From contig NZ_CANLEA010000001.1 of assembly GCF_947489565.1 (NCBI RefSeq), positions 124,001-188,000 of the forward strand: a DNA stretch of 64,000 nucleotides. The letters are read 5' to 3'. This document shows, piece after piece, positions 19,707 to 26,984 of this stretch (position 1 is the stretch's first letter; every line of letters starts with the position of its first letter). The position numbers and the translations under genes were made by a program. Under the pieces are notes generated by a model. The model searched no databases and was not told the DNA's origin. It saw only the letters and a list, made by a program, of their open reading frames with translations. The DNA comes from an uncultured Kordia sp. (GTDB lineage: Bacteria > Bacteroidota > Bacteroidia > Flavobacteriales > Flavobacteriaceae).

Positions 19707-20216
19707 TTAAATATCACCAATTTCTTTGCGTAACACTTTTAGTGCATTGTGCATGCGTTTTTCTACGGCTTTCTTTGAAATATCGAGGAATACAGCAATT
19801 TCACTATATGTTTTTTTGTCGATTCGATTTAATAAAAATACTTCACGTTGCTTTTCGGACAAGCGCGCGATTGCATTTTCTAATTTTTGTAAAAATTCTT
19901 TCTCTTCTAATAAAAACTCAGGACTTTGTATATCTACTTCCGATTTTTTAGTTTGCTCGTGTTGCAATACAATTTTTTGATGCTTTACGACATTCAAAAA
20001 AGCATTGTTAGCCACTCTTTTTAGGAAGAATAACGCATTCGCGAATGGAATCTTTTTACAATTATTCCAGAGTTTAATATAGGCTTCTTGTACCAAATCT
20101 TCAGCTAAATTTGCATCGCCACATTTATAGTATATATAGTTACGCAAAGTCCTTGAATGCTTCTTAAAAAGAGCATCAAAGTTTTTGGTTTCACAAACTG
20201 ATTTTTTGGAATTCAA
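19707..20216 (-). CDS. FecI-like ECF RNA polymerase sigma factor
   Basis: 169 residues. Region 2 includes LAEDLVQEAYIKLWNN and region 4 includes RLSEKQREVFLLNRIDKKTYSEIA with a helix-turn-helix up to KAVEKRMHNALKVLR. This matches the Bacteroidetes sigma-70 family with no accessory domains. Its cognate regulator is the FecR protein encoded next. A housekeeping-type -7 box lies upstream, so basal expression may not depend on itself. Likely targets are the two bipartite-motif promoters at 19666 and 20330. Confidence 0.93.
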   Translation of the reverse strand: MNSKKSVCETKNFDALFKKHSRTLRNYIYYKCGDANLAEDLVQEAYIKLWNNCKKIPFANALFFLKRVANNAFLNVVKHQKIVLQHEQTKKSEVDIQSPEFLLEEKEFLQKLENAIARLSEKQREVFLLNRIDKKTYSEIAVFLDISKKAVEKRMHNALKVLRKEIGDI

Positions 20217-20250
20217 GATGTTAAAAGTTAGTATGAATTTTTATACGATT

Positions 20251-20258
20251 CAAAAATA
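20251..20258 (-). promoter_or_regulatory. -7 box upstream of the ECF sigma gene
   Basis: TATTTTTG on the minus strand, an exact TAnnTTTG match, 34 nt upstream of the sigma-factor ATG. This suggests transcription by the housekeeping sigma. Confidence 0.5.
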
Positions 20259-20329
20259 TGTAAAAAAAACGAACTCATAAATAATTAATAATCAATAAAT
20301 TAACATTTTATTTAGAATTTTATTTTAGC

Positions 20330-20360
20330 AAAGGTAGGGTGCTCAGCTATCCAGTTGTCT
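20330..20360 (+). promoter_or_regulatory. Predicted ECF promoter of the acidic-repeat lipoprotein
   Basis: AAAGGTAGGGT (20330-20340), 12 nt, AGTTGTCT (20353-20360), matching the fecR promoter in both blocks and spacing. The lipoprotein ATG is 44 nt downstream of the second block. The 12-nt spacer sequences differ, so only the blocks appear constrained. Confidence 0.6.
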
Positions 20361-20404
20361 ATAATTCGTAAACACAAAAACAAACAAATCAAAACTAAAT
20401 ATCT

Positions 20405-21346
20405 ATGAAAAAATTTCTTAAATTCTCATTGATTCTTGCACTGGCTGTTTTTACATTTTCTTGTAGTAATGACAACACAGATGTAATCCCAGAAGATCCG
20501 CAAGCTAATAACGAAGCAAAAGCGACAATTAAATCAAACATGACAGATTACGCTCGTAATGCAGCTGCTACAGGTCAGGCTGAAAGCATGTTTGAAAACA
20601 ATGATGAAAACAATGACATGCTTGATGATTGTTTCACATTGAACTTTCCGTATACAGTAACAAACGGTAACACAGTTGCTACAGTAAACAGTCAAGCAGA
20701 AGCAGAAAACTTTTTTAATGCAGGGTATATGTTAGCATTTCCTGTAGATGTAACTACTGCTGATGGTGAAGTAGTAACGATTCAAGATGAATTAGGTTTC
20801 ATTGAATTGTTAGAAGACTGCTTTGAAAATGGAACAGTTGGTGGTGGAAACCCTGGCGGTGGCGGAGAGCCTGGAGGAGAACCTGGTGACCCTTTTGGAA
20901 ATGACTGCTTCGAGTATAACTTCCCTTTAAGTGTAGCAACTATCGATGGTAACACAGTTGTTGTAAATGACGAGTATGAGTTGTTTACTGTTGAAGGAGC
21001 TATTGGATTTGTATATCCTATTACAGTATCAACAGAAAATGGTGATGTAACAATTAACAGTGATGAAGATTTTGATGCTTTATACAATGATTGTTATGAT
21101 ATTGATCCATGTGATGACTGTGTAGATAACTGTTTCGAAATTGTATTCCCATTAACATTAATTGACGATGCAGGAAATGTTACTACGGTAAATGACGATG
21201 ACGAATTTATTACATACTTAGATGGATTAGATAATAATACATTTTTTACAATCACGTTCCCAATGACTATCGAATACGAAGATGGAACGCAAGCAACAAT
21301 AAATAGTGAAGATGAATTAATTGCAGCGTTTGACGCTTGTAATTAA
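20405..21346 (+). CDS. Acidic four-repeat surface lipoprotein
   Basis: 313 residues. Lipoprotein signal with Cys20 (FTFSCSND). After a helical segment come four units of about 60-70 residues, each with an aromatic-rich opening (CFTLNFPYTV, CFEYNFPLSV, CFEIVFPLTL, FFTITFPMTI), a DG..TV strand and an acidic helix. A Gly-rich linker at about 148-163 splits units one and two. I do not recognise a characterised family. The predicted shared ECF promoter links it to the FecIR-receptor system, perhaps as a surface partner of the receptor or as a target of envelope-signal control. Function unknown. Confidence 0.75.
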   Translation: MKKFLKFSLILALAVFTFSCSNDNTDVIPEDPQANNEAKATIKSNMTDYARNAAATGQAESMFENNDENNDMLDDCFTLNFPYTVTNGNTVATVNSQAEAENFFNAGYMLAFPVDVTTADGEVVTIQDELGFIELLEDCFENGTVGGGNPGGGGEPGGEPGDPFGNDCFEYNFPLSVATIDGNTVVVNDEYELFTVEGAIGFVYPITVSTENGDVTINSDEDFDALYNDCYDIDPCDDCVDNCFEIVFPLTLIDDAGNVTTVNDDDEFITYLDGLDNNTFFTITFPMTIEYEDGTQATINSEDELIAAFDACN

Positions 21347-21417
21347 TAAGGTTTGGTTACGACATTAATAAACAGACGTTTTTAAGCCAACGTACAGTTT
21401 TTTAATTACTCACTAAA

Positions 21418-21449
21418 AAAACCCTTGTTTCGAAAGAAGCAAGGGTTTT
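21418..21449 (+). terminator. Intrinsic terminator after the lipoprotein gene
   Basis: A 14-bp stem around a GAAA tetraloop, with core ACCCTTG/CAAGGGT and an A-tract before and T-tract after the stem. It is placed 72 nt after the stop. Confidence 0.85.
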
Positions 21450-21493
21450 GTGAATATCTAAAAGAAAAACTTGAACACTTTACGATTTAATAT

Positions 21494-21700
21494 ATGATGA
21501 CAAATAAGTTTTTTGATAAACGATTCATACTTTTTTTTCTAGTATTAGTAGTTTTATGTTGGCTGATATTGAATATTAAATTAGATACTGTTGGCGATTT
21601 TTTTATGGAAGCAATTGAACCTTCTTCTTTAATTATAGCAATGATAGTCATTGTAATAATTATGATTAAAACAGTGACAAACCATAAAAAACAGCAATAA
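21494..21700 (+). CDS. Possible small two-helix membrane protein
   Basis: 68 residues with two hydrophobic segments (FILFFLVLVVLCWLILNI and SLIIAMIVIVIIMI) and a basic tail NHKKQQ, the usual topology of a small inner-membrane protein. It sits between a terminator and the methyltransferase gene. No family is recognised, and an opposite-strand ORF overlaps it, so expression is uncertain. Confidence 0.4.
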   Translation: MMTNKFFDKRFILFFLVLVVLCWLILNIKLDTVGDFFMEAIEPSSLIIAMIVIVIIMIKTVTNHKKQQ

Positions 21701-21784
21701 AACATTCGTGAATTCGTGATGAAAAACTTTCAATAACTAGCGCAACTAAAATTCTTTTCAGAACTTTACCTTAAAATTGCGCTC

Positions 21785-22384
21785 ATGAATTCAAATACTA
21801 CAAAAGAATATTGGTCACAACGGTATAAGGACGAACGTACAGGTTGGGATATTGGTTCGCCATCTACACCATTAAAAGAATATATTGATCAACTAACGGA
21901 TACAACACTGAAAATTTTAATTCCTGGTGCAGGAAACGCTTATGAAGCTGAATATTTGATAGCACAAGGATTTACCAATGTATTTATTTTAGATATTTCT
22001 GAAATTCCGCTGCAAGAATTTCAAGAACGCAATCCAAAATTTCCTTCAGAACAGTTATTGTGTGACGATTTTTTTACACATGAAGGAACGTATGATTTAA
22101 TTATAGAACAAACTTTCTTCTGTTCATTTCCTCCATTGTCCGAAACTCGAACACAGTATGCGCAACACATGGCTACATTGCTGAAACCAACTGGAAAACT
22201 TGTAGGTTTATGGTTTGATATTCCGCTTACGGGCGATTTGGAAAAACGTCCTTTTGGCGGAAGCAAAGAAGAATATTTACTCTATTTTAAACCGTATTTT
22301 AAAGTGAAAATATTGGAGAAAGCGTATAACTCCATTCCTCCAAGAGCAGGCAATGAACTCTTTGGGATTTTTGTGAAAAGTTAA
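21785..22384 (+). CDS. TPMT-like SAM-dependent methyltransferase
   Basis: 199 residues. The N-terminal YWSQRYKDERTGWDIGSPS is the thiopurine S-methyltransferase-family signature, followed by motif I LIPGAGNAYEAEYL and the acidic LDISE. Related bacterial enzymes methylate thiols, selenium or tellurium compounds, or small toxic molecules; the substrate here is not determinable. No signal peptide, single cistron. Confidence 0.85.
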   Translation: MNSNTTKEYWSQRYKDERTGWDIGSPSTPLKEYIDQLTDTTLKILIPGAGNAYEAEYLIAQGFTNVFILDISEIPLQEFQERNPKFPSEQLLCDDFFTHEGTYDLIIEQTFFCSFPPLSETRTQYAQHMATLLKPTGKLVGLWFDIPLTGDLEKRPFGGSKEEYLLYFKPYFKVKILEKAYNSIPPRAGNELFGIFVKS

Positions 22385-22475
22385 ATTTTGTTAAAATGGG
22401 AAAGGATTGGTAATTAATTCGACAAATTCACCAATCAATAAAGTACCTAACAAAACAAACTTAACTATAGTTTTC

Positions 22476-23285
22476 ATGAAAACTACGCAAACACTATTGC
22501 TTATCACGCTATTTCTTAGTTTGATAGCATGCGATTCTAAAGAAAAACCAACAGCACAACAAAAAACAGTTGCTGTTTCAGAAACTACTCCAAAAGAAAC
22601 TCCGAAAACTGCAGACAAAGCCACTAATGTTCTTCAAGAATCCATCAAAGCACATGGTGGTGAATTGTACGATCAGGCGCATTACCAATTTGTATTTCGT
22701 GATAAAGAATATACTTTTAAAAATAATGGTACAGTCTACACATATATTGTAAAAAGTGCCAAAGACGGTAATACAACACTCGACATATTAAACAACGGAA
22801 CATTCTCACGCCAAGTGAATAATAAACCTGTAACACTTTCTGAAAAGAAAAAAAATAGTGCTATTGGAGCCTTAAATTCTGTGATTTATTTTGCGACATT
22901 ACCACATAAATTAAACGATGCAGCTGTCAATAAAAAGTTCGTAGAAGAAACGATGATTAAAGGTCAAAAATACGATGTATTGAAAGTGACATTTAATGAA
23001 GAAGGTGGCGGCGAAGATCATGATGACGAGTATCATTATTGGATCAATCAAAACACAAAAAAAATAGACTACTTAGCGTATAATTATCAAGTAAATGGTG
23101 GCGGCGTTCGTTTTAGAAGTGCCTACAATACACGTGTCGTAGATGGAATCACCTTTCAAGATTACATCAATTACAAAGCGGAAGTTGGTACGCCATTAAA
23201 GGATTTGCCAGCTTTATACGAAAAAGGAAGTTTAAAAGAACTATCAAGAATAGAAACAGAGAAAGTAATCAATTTAAAAAAGTAA
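22476..23285 (+). CDS. DUF6503-like lipoprotein
   Basis: 269 residues from ATG 22476 (an in-frame ATG at 22407 would bury the signal peptide). The lipobox is LIACD with Cys19, followed by a low-complexity Thr/Lys/Pro linker to about 50 and then a beta-rich domain with HYWINQNTKKIDYLAY and GITFQDYINY. I associate this pattern with the DUF6503 family, a LolA/outer-membrane-lipoprotein-like fold, with moderate certainty. It is 2 nt upstream of the DUF2911 gene, so the two form an operon. Confidence 0.7.
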   Translation: MKTTQTLLLITLFLSLIACDSKEKPTAQQKTVAVSETTPKETPKTADKATNVLQESIKAHGGELYDQAHYQFVFRDKEYTFKNNGTVYTYIVKSAKDGNTTLDILNNGTFSRQVNNKPVTLSEKKKNSAIGALNSVIYFATLPHKLNDAAVNKKFVEETMIKGQKYDVLKVTFNEEGGGEDHDDEYHYWINQNTKKIDYLAYNYQVNGGGVRFRSAYNTRVVDGITFQDYINYKAEVGTPLKDLPALYEKGSLKELSRIETEKVINLKK

Positions 23286-23287
23286 TC

Positions 23288-23863
23288 ATGAAAAAAATCA
23301 TCATGTTGCTCGCATTTTTTGCAGCAGTAAGTACCGTAAACGCACAAAAATTTTCAAAACTAGGAAAGAGTCCAACAGACATTGCACATTATCCAACAAA
23401 CGCAGCAAAAAGAGCTTTTGCTAAAACAGCAGAGCAAAAGAAAGCGTTGGAACCAAAAATTAGAGTGATTTATGGAAGACCTTATAAAAAAGGAAGAGAA
23501 GTTTTTGGAAGCTTATTAAAGTTTGGAAAAGCTTGGAGAGTTGGCGCTGATGAATCAACTGAAATTTTGTTTATGACAGATGTAATGGTAGGTGATACTA
23601 AAGTAAAAGCAGGTCGTTATTCAGTAATCATTATTCCAACAAAAGATTCTTGGACTTTAAAGATAAATTCAGAAAATGACGGTTGGGGAAATTATTCGTA
23701 CGATGCTTCTAAAGATGTAGCGAGTATTACAGCACCAACACAAAAAAGTGATGAAGAAATAGAGCAATTATCGGTTGTTTTATACGAAAAAAGTAAAAAT
23801 GTTGTGCATTTAAAAATAGGTTGGGATACTACAATTGCTGAGTTTCCAATCACATTAAAATAA
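23288..23863 (+). CDS. DUF2911 domain secreted protein
   Basis: 191 residues with a cleavable signal peptide ending STVNAQ. The domain has VIYGRPYKKGREVFG, WRVGADESTEI and AGRYSVIIIPTKDSWTL, diagnostic of DUF2911. The family is widespread in Bacteroidetes and uncharacterised. It is co-transcribed with the upstream lipoprotein and followed by a strong hairpin. Confidence 0.88.
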   Translation: MKKIIMLLAFFAAVSTVNAQKFSKLGKSPTDIAHYPTNAAKRAFAKTAEQKKALEPKIRVIYGRPYKKGREVFGSLLKFGKAWRVGADESTEILFMTDVMVGDTKVKAGRYSVIIIPTKDSWTLKINSENDGWGNYSYDASKDVASITAPTQKSDEEIEQLSVVLYEKSKNVVHLKIGWDTTIAEFPITLK

Positions 23864-23916
23864 TAAGAAAAAGAAGCAATTATTCAATTTTAGTTTAGAT
23901 TTTTTAATTGAATTTA

Positions 23917-23950
23917 AAAGCACTTGCGTGAATTCGTAGGTGCTTTTTTT
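23917..23950. terminator. Terminator hairpin between convergent genes
   Basis: AAAGCAC ... GTGCTTTTTTT with a roughly 14-nt loop, between the DUF2911 gene and the convergent EamA gene. The T-run favours the plus-strand transcript. Confidence 0.7.
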
Positions 23951-23953
23951 ATG

Positions 23954-24790
23954 TCATTTACCAACTTTTACATAGGTATTTAACGTCAATCCAATCACAA
24001 TTAAAATAATACCCAGGAGACTCCAAAGCGTGTACGATTCATTAAACCAACTCAATCCGATGAGCATGGTAAAAATGACTTCAATATATTTTAACGGTGC
24101 TGCTTTGTTGGTTTCTGCTAGTTGTAAAGCTTTGGTCATGTATAATTGTCCAACATACCCAAAAACTCCCAAACTTAGCAATAAAGCCCATTCCCAGCCT
24201 ACAGGTGTTTTCCAATACGGAATGCATAAAATACCACCAACAATCAAGGCAATTATCATAAAATAATTAACGACGACAATTGGATGATCGTCCGAACCAA
24301 TTTTACGAATGATGATAAATACCAAACCACTAAAAAAGGAAGAAGCTATGATCAATAAAAGTCCTGTCGTATCAATTTGCGCATCAAACCCTTTTAAAAT
24401 AACAACGCCGCTAAATGCAATTAGAAAAAACAACCATTGTATTGGCTTGATTTTTTCTTTTAGAATAAAAAAGGCAAAAACAGCTGCAAAAATAGGAGAG
24501 ATGTACCGTAGTGAAACTGCCGATCCAATAGGAAGATACTTGATAGACATAAAAAATAAGGACATTGAAGTGACACCTAAAATACCGCGTAAAATTAACA
24601 ATGTTCTTTTATTTCCTAAGAAAGATAGGTTCAGTTTTACAAGTAAAGGAATGGTGAAAAACAACGTTCCCATAGATCTAAAAAATACAATTTGATACGC
24701 ATCAAAATCACCTAAATACTTGACAATTGCATTCAGAAAAGCAAAGCCAATGGCACTGATGATCATAAATTGAATGGCTTTTTTGAGCAT
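23954..24790 (-). CDS. EamA/DMT-superfamily transporter
   Basis: About 278 residues from ATG 24790, with a GTG alternative nine codons upstream. Ten hydrophobic segments form two EamA repeats; typical patterns are FFRSMGTLFFTIP, SLRYISPIFAAVFAFFILKE in the first repeat and APLKYIEVIFTMLIG in the second. These are drug/metabolite exporters or permeases of unknown substrate. It is transcribed in the same direction as the eCIS operon but 62 nt beyond its end; read-through is possible because no clear terminator lies between. Confidence 0.88.
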   Translation of the reverse strand: MLKKAIQFMIISAIGFAFLNAIVKYLGDFDAYQIVFFRSMGTLFFTIPLLVKLNLSFLGNKRTLLILRGILGVTSMSLFFMSIKYLPIGSAVSLRYISPIFAAVFAFFILKEKIKPIQWLFFLIAFSGVVILKGFDAQIDTTGLLLIIASSFFSGLVFIIIRKIGSDDHPIVVVNYFMIIALIVGGILCIPYWKTPVGWEWALLLSLGVFGYVGQLYMTKALQLAETNKAAPLKYIEVIFTMLIGLSWFNESYTLWSLLGIILIVIGLTLNTYVKVGK

Positions 24791-24879
24791 GAATTTTGTG
24801 ATGTTTTTTGAAGTCACAAAAGTAATTGAATGTGATCAATAAATTACAAGTATATATATGTTTTTAATCACTTTTTAGC

Positions 24880-25737
24880 TTAGGTTAACGGAATATGTTG
24901 ATCATTGGCTCTATCATCATCAGGAGTCGTCCAATGTCCAGTTTTATTCGCTATTGCTCTTTCTACATCAGGTATAGGAGCTTTCTTCTTTTTTGCTCTT
25001 TTTGCTTGTTGATCCAGTAAATGTTTAGGCGCGGTTTGGTATTGTTCAGATAAAAATTTACCGCTGCTATCCTGAACCCTAGCAATTGGACCAGCTGCGG
25101 CATTTTCAGGAGGATTTTGTCTTGGATCGTTGGTATGTACCCAAATGGAATGTGTTCCTCCTTCTGGATTTGGAATTTCCCACTTTCTACCTGCCCTAAT
25201 TTCATCTGCGCCTCCACCTCTTGCAGGAGGAAAAGCTACTGCTTTGTGCTTAGGTAATAACGCATTTAGTCTTGCAGTAGATATATTACCGCCTCTAACT
25301 AAAGGTTGAAATCGAGCTCGGAAATCGGCTAAATTGAGTCCTGTATGCGGTATTGAAGCACTAGGACTGATAGTATCTAATAAATTTGCTCCAGCGATAG
25401 AACCTCTTCTCGCAGGTGTTGCGTTAGGCACATTTCTATGTGTGTGTTCATGATCTTGAAGTATTCCATAAGAAATTGCTTTTACTTTTTCTCTATCAGT
25501 TAAAGGAACATTACCAGCAAGTTTTTTACGAATACGAGCTCTCAGACCTTTTTGTTTTAATTGTATAGAGTGCGTAGGATGCGATTGAATTTTATCAAAT
25601 AGCTTTTGTTGTACAACAGCGGTTACACGATTATCAACCAAAGAAAAATTAGTGCGTTGATTTTGGTGACTACTGTTATGTGACGCCGCAGTAGTTAACA
25701 ATTTTCCACTATTTTTATTGACTAAGTTTTGTTTCAT
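24880..25737 (-). CDS. Putative eCIS cargo with toxin-like C-terminus
   Basis: 285 residues and no signal peptide. Residues 31-44 (FSLVDNRVTAVVQQ) match the N-terminal tag found on eCIS-associated DUF4157 proteins, and the next gene upstream has the same tag. Unlike that protein it has no HExxH motif. Residues 55-120 are basic. The C-terminal part (about 175-285) has RKWEIPNPEGGTHSIWVH, NAAAGPIARVQD and the closing RANDQHIPLT. This resembles my recollection of a polymorphic-toxin C-terminal domain (type 30), which I cannot verify. It is the last gene of the cluster, where effectors are commonly found. No immunity gene is evident. Cargo status is inferred. Confidence 0.65.
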   Translation of the reverse strand: MKQNLVNKNSGKLLTTAASHNSSHQNQRTNFSLVDNRVTAVVQQKLFDKIQSHPTHSIQLKQKGLRARIRKKLAGNVPLTDREKVKAISYGILQDHEHTHRNVPNATPARRGSIAGANLLDTISPSASIPHTGLNLADFRARFQPLVRGGNISTARLNALLPKHKAVAFPPARGGGADEIRAGRKWEIPNPEGGTHSIWVHTNDPRQNPPENAAAGPIARVQDSSGKFLSEQYQTAPKHLLDQQAKRAKKKKAPIPDVERAIANKTGHWTTPDDDRANDQHIPLT

Positions 25738-25766
25738 TGGAAAAACTAGATACTAAACAAATTAGA

Positions 25767-26429
25767 TTAACGATATTTTTTTGAAGAACTACCTTGTCCA
25801 AACGTATATCCTTTGTAGTTGCTTTTATTTTTTGCCCACCAATTATTAGCTGTTTTATGATTTTTGAATGAACCAATATATTTTTTATGTCCTGCTTTTA
25901 CAACCCAATAATGTTTGTCCATTTTTTGAATGACATCAGAACTGGAAGCCAATTGTGCAGTTTCCGTATTTGAAACAGCTTTTCGTTGCAATGCTTTTGC
26001 GCCCATAACATCCGCTTCTTTTTCTAAACCAGCATTGTCATTTATTTTTGCACCATTCACCGTTTTTGTAGCTTGTACACGTCCTTGTTTTTGTTGCACC
26101 ACATGCCATGCTTCATGAGGCAAATGTTTTTCTTGTCCAGAAGCTACATGAATATTAGTTCCTTGTGCGTAAGCATGTGCGTTGAGTTGTGCAGGTTTGG
26201 ATGAATTGTAATGTACTTTAACATCATCCATAGAATGTCCGGAAAGACTCTCAATACCAGATTTTAAATTATTGGGCAATCCAGTGTTGTTTTTTTGTTG
26301 CTGAATCACTGTTTTAGGACGATTATCTTCAAGCGAAATTCCTTGCTTTGTTTGAGCCACTTTATGGTTATGCGCTGCCGCAGTTTGCACTGTTTTTTCT
26401 GCTGTTTTTTTGGGAAGCTGTTTTTTCAT
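25767..26429 (-). CDS. DUF4157 (zincin-like) eCIS-associated protein
   Basis: 220 residues from ATG 26429. Residues 31-44 (ISLEDNRPKTVIQQ) form the tag shared with the downstream protein. DUF4157 spans about 57-145, with HEAWH at 105-109 (HExxH zinc motif) and the later glutamate in GLEKEAD. A basic, aromatic tail (about 170-220, including HYWVVKAG and NNWWAKNK) forms an extra small domain. DUF4157 proteins are a known marker of eCIS loci and are thought to be loaded cargo or to aid cargo loading. Protease activity is plausible from the intact motif but not shown. Confidence 0.85.
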   Translation of the reverse strand: MKKQLPKKTAEKTVQTAAAHNHKVAQTKQGISLEDNRPKTVIQQQKNNTGLPNNLKSGIESLSGHSMDDVKVHYNSSKPAQLNAHAYAQGTNIHVASGQEKHLPHEAWHVVQQKQGRVQATKTVNGAKINDNAGLEKEADVMGAKALQRKAVSNTETAQLASSSDVIQKMDKHYWVVKAGHKKYIGSFKNHKTANNWWAKNKSNYKGYTFGQGSSSKKYR

Positions 26430-26451
26430 GATGGTACAATGTTTTTTTAAG

Positions 26452-26973
26452 TTATAATATAATATCATCTGTAGCCACAATTACAGGACTTTTTCCTCCT
26501 GAATAGTCTAACGCAGAACAATAATTATGATGATGGATATAGTGTTTTAAGTGTTTTAAATATGGATCGTAGTATGGCAGATTGACTTCTTTTCCAGTGA
26601 TTAAAGCTCTGATGTAATCATTTAAAAAAGGATATGGTGTAAATAATTTGTGATACACATGATGTTCTGAATGATATGTGCCATCATATTCGTTCCTCAT
26701 TTTTTTGTACTCAGCAATGCCCGTTTCAACAGTATGATAAAAATGATAGAGTATTTCTTGAAACGGTGTGTTTTCGCTAGCACCAATTATAAATACGCGT
26801 CTAGTTGTAATAAGATATCCTACCAAATTTAAATTCTTATACAATACACAATCATTGAGTGCATTGGCAATGATGATATTCCGAGATACTTCTGGAATTT
26901 CAAGTCGCCAAGAATTCATCACCAACAATCGTGAATGCTCTCGTAATAGTATTAATTCTTCGATATCTATCAT
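26452..26973 (-). CDS. Unknown eCIS-cluster protein (173 aa)
   Basis: 173 residues from ATG 26973, which overlaps the ATPase stop at 26985 by none and lies 11 nt after it. No domain is recognised confidently. The arrangement LNLVGYLITTRRVFIIG, a helix EILYHFYHTVETGIAEYKK, and C-terminal HLKHYIHHHNYCSALDYSGG echoes the order of elements in Y1 REP-type transposases but lacks their catalytic His-x-His. Position between the AAA+ ATPase and cargo genes suggests a role in assembly or cargo handling. Confidence 0.65.
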   Translation of the reverse strand: MIDIEELILLREHSRLLVMNSWRLEIPEVSRNIIIANALNDCVLYKNLNLVGYLITTRRVFIIGASENTPFQEILYHFYHTVETGIAEYKKMRNEYDGTYHSEHHVYHKLFTPYPFLNDYIRALITGKEVNLPYYDPYLKHLKHYIHHHNYCSALDYSGGKSPVIVATDDIIL

Positions 26974-26984
26974 ACAAACAATGG

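Noticed and set aside
24818-24879. Terminator at the end of the eCIS operon
   Set aside because: No GC-rich hairpin with a T-tract could be found in this AT-rich gap.
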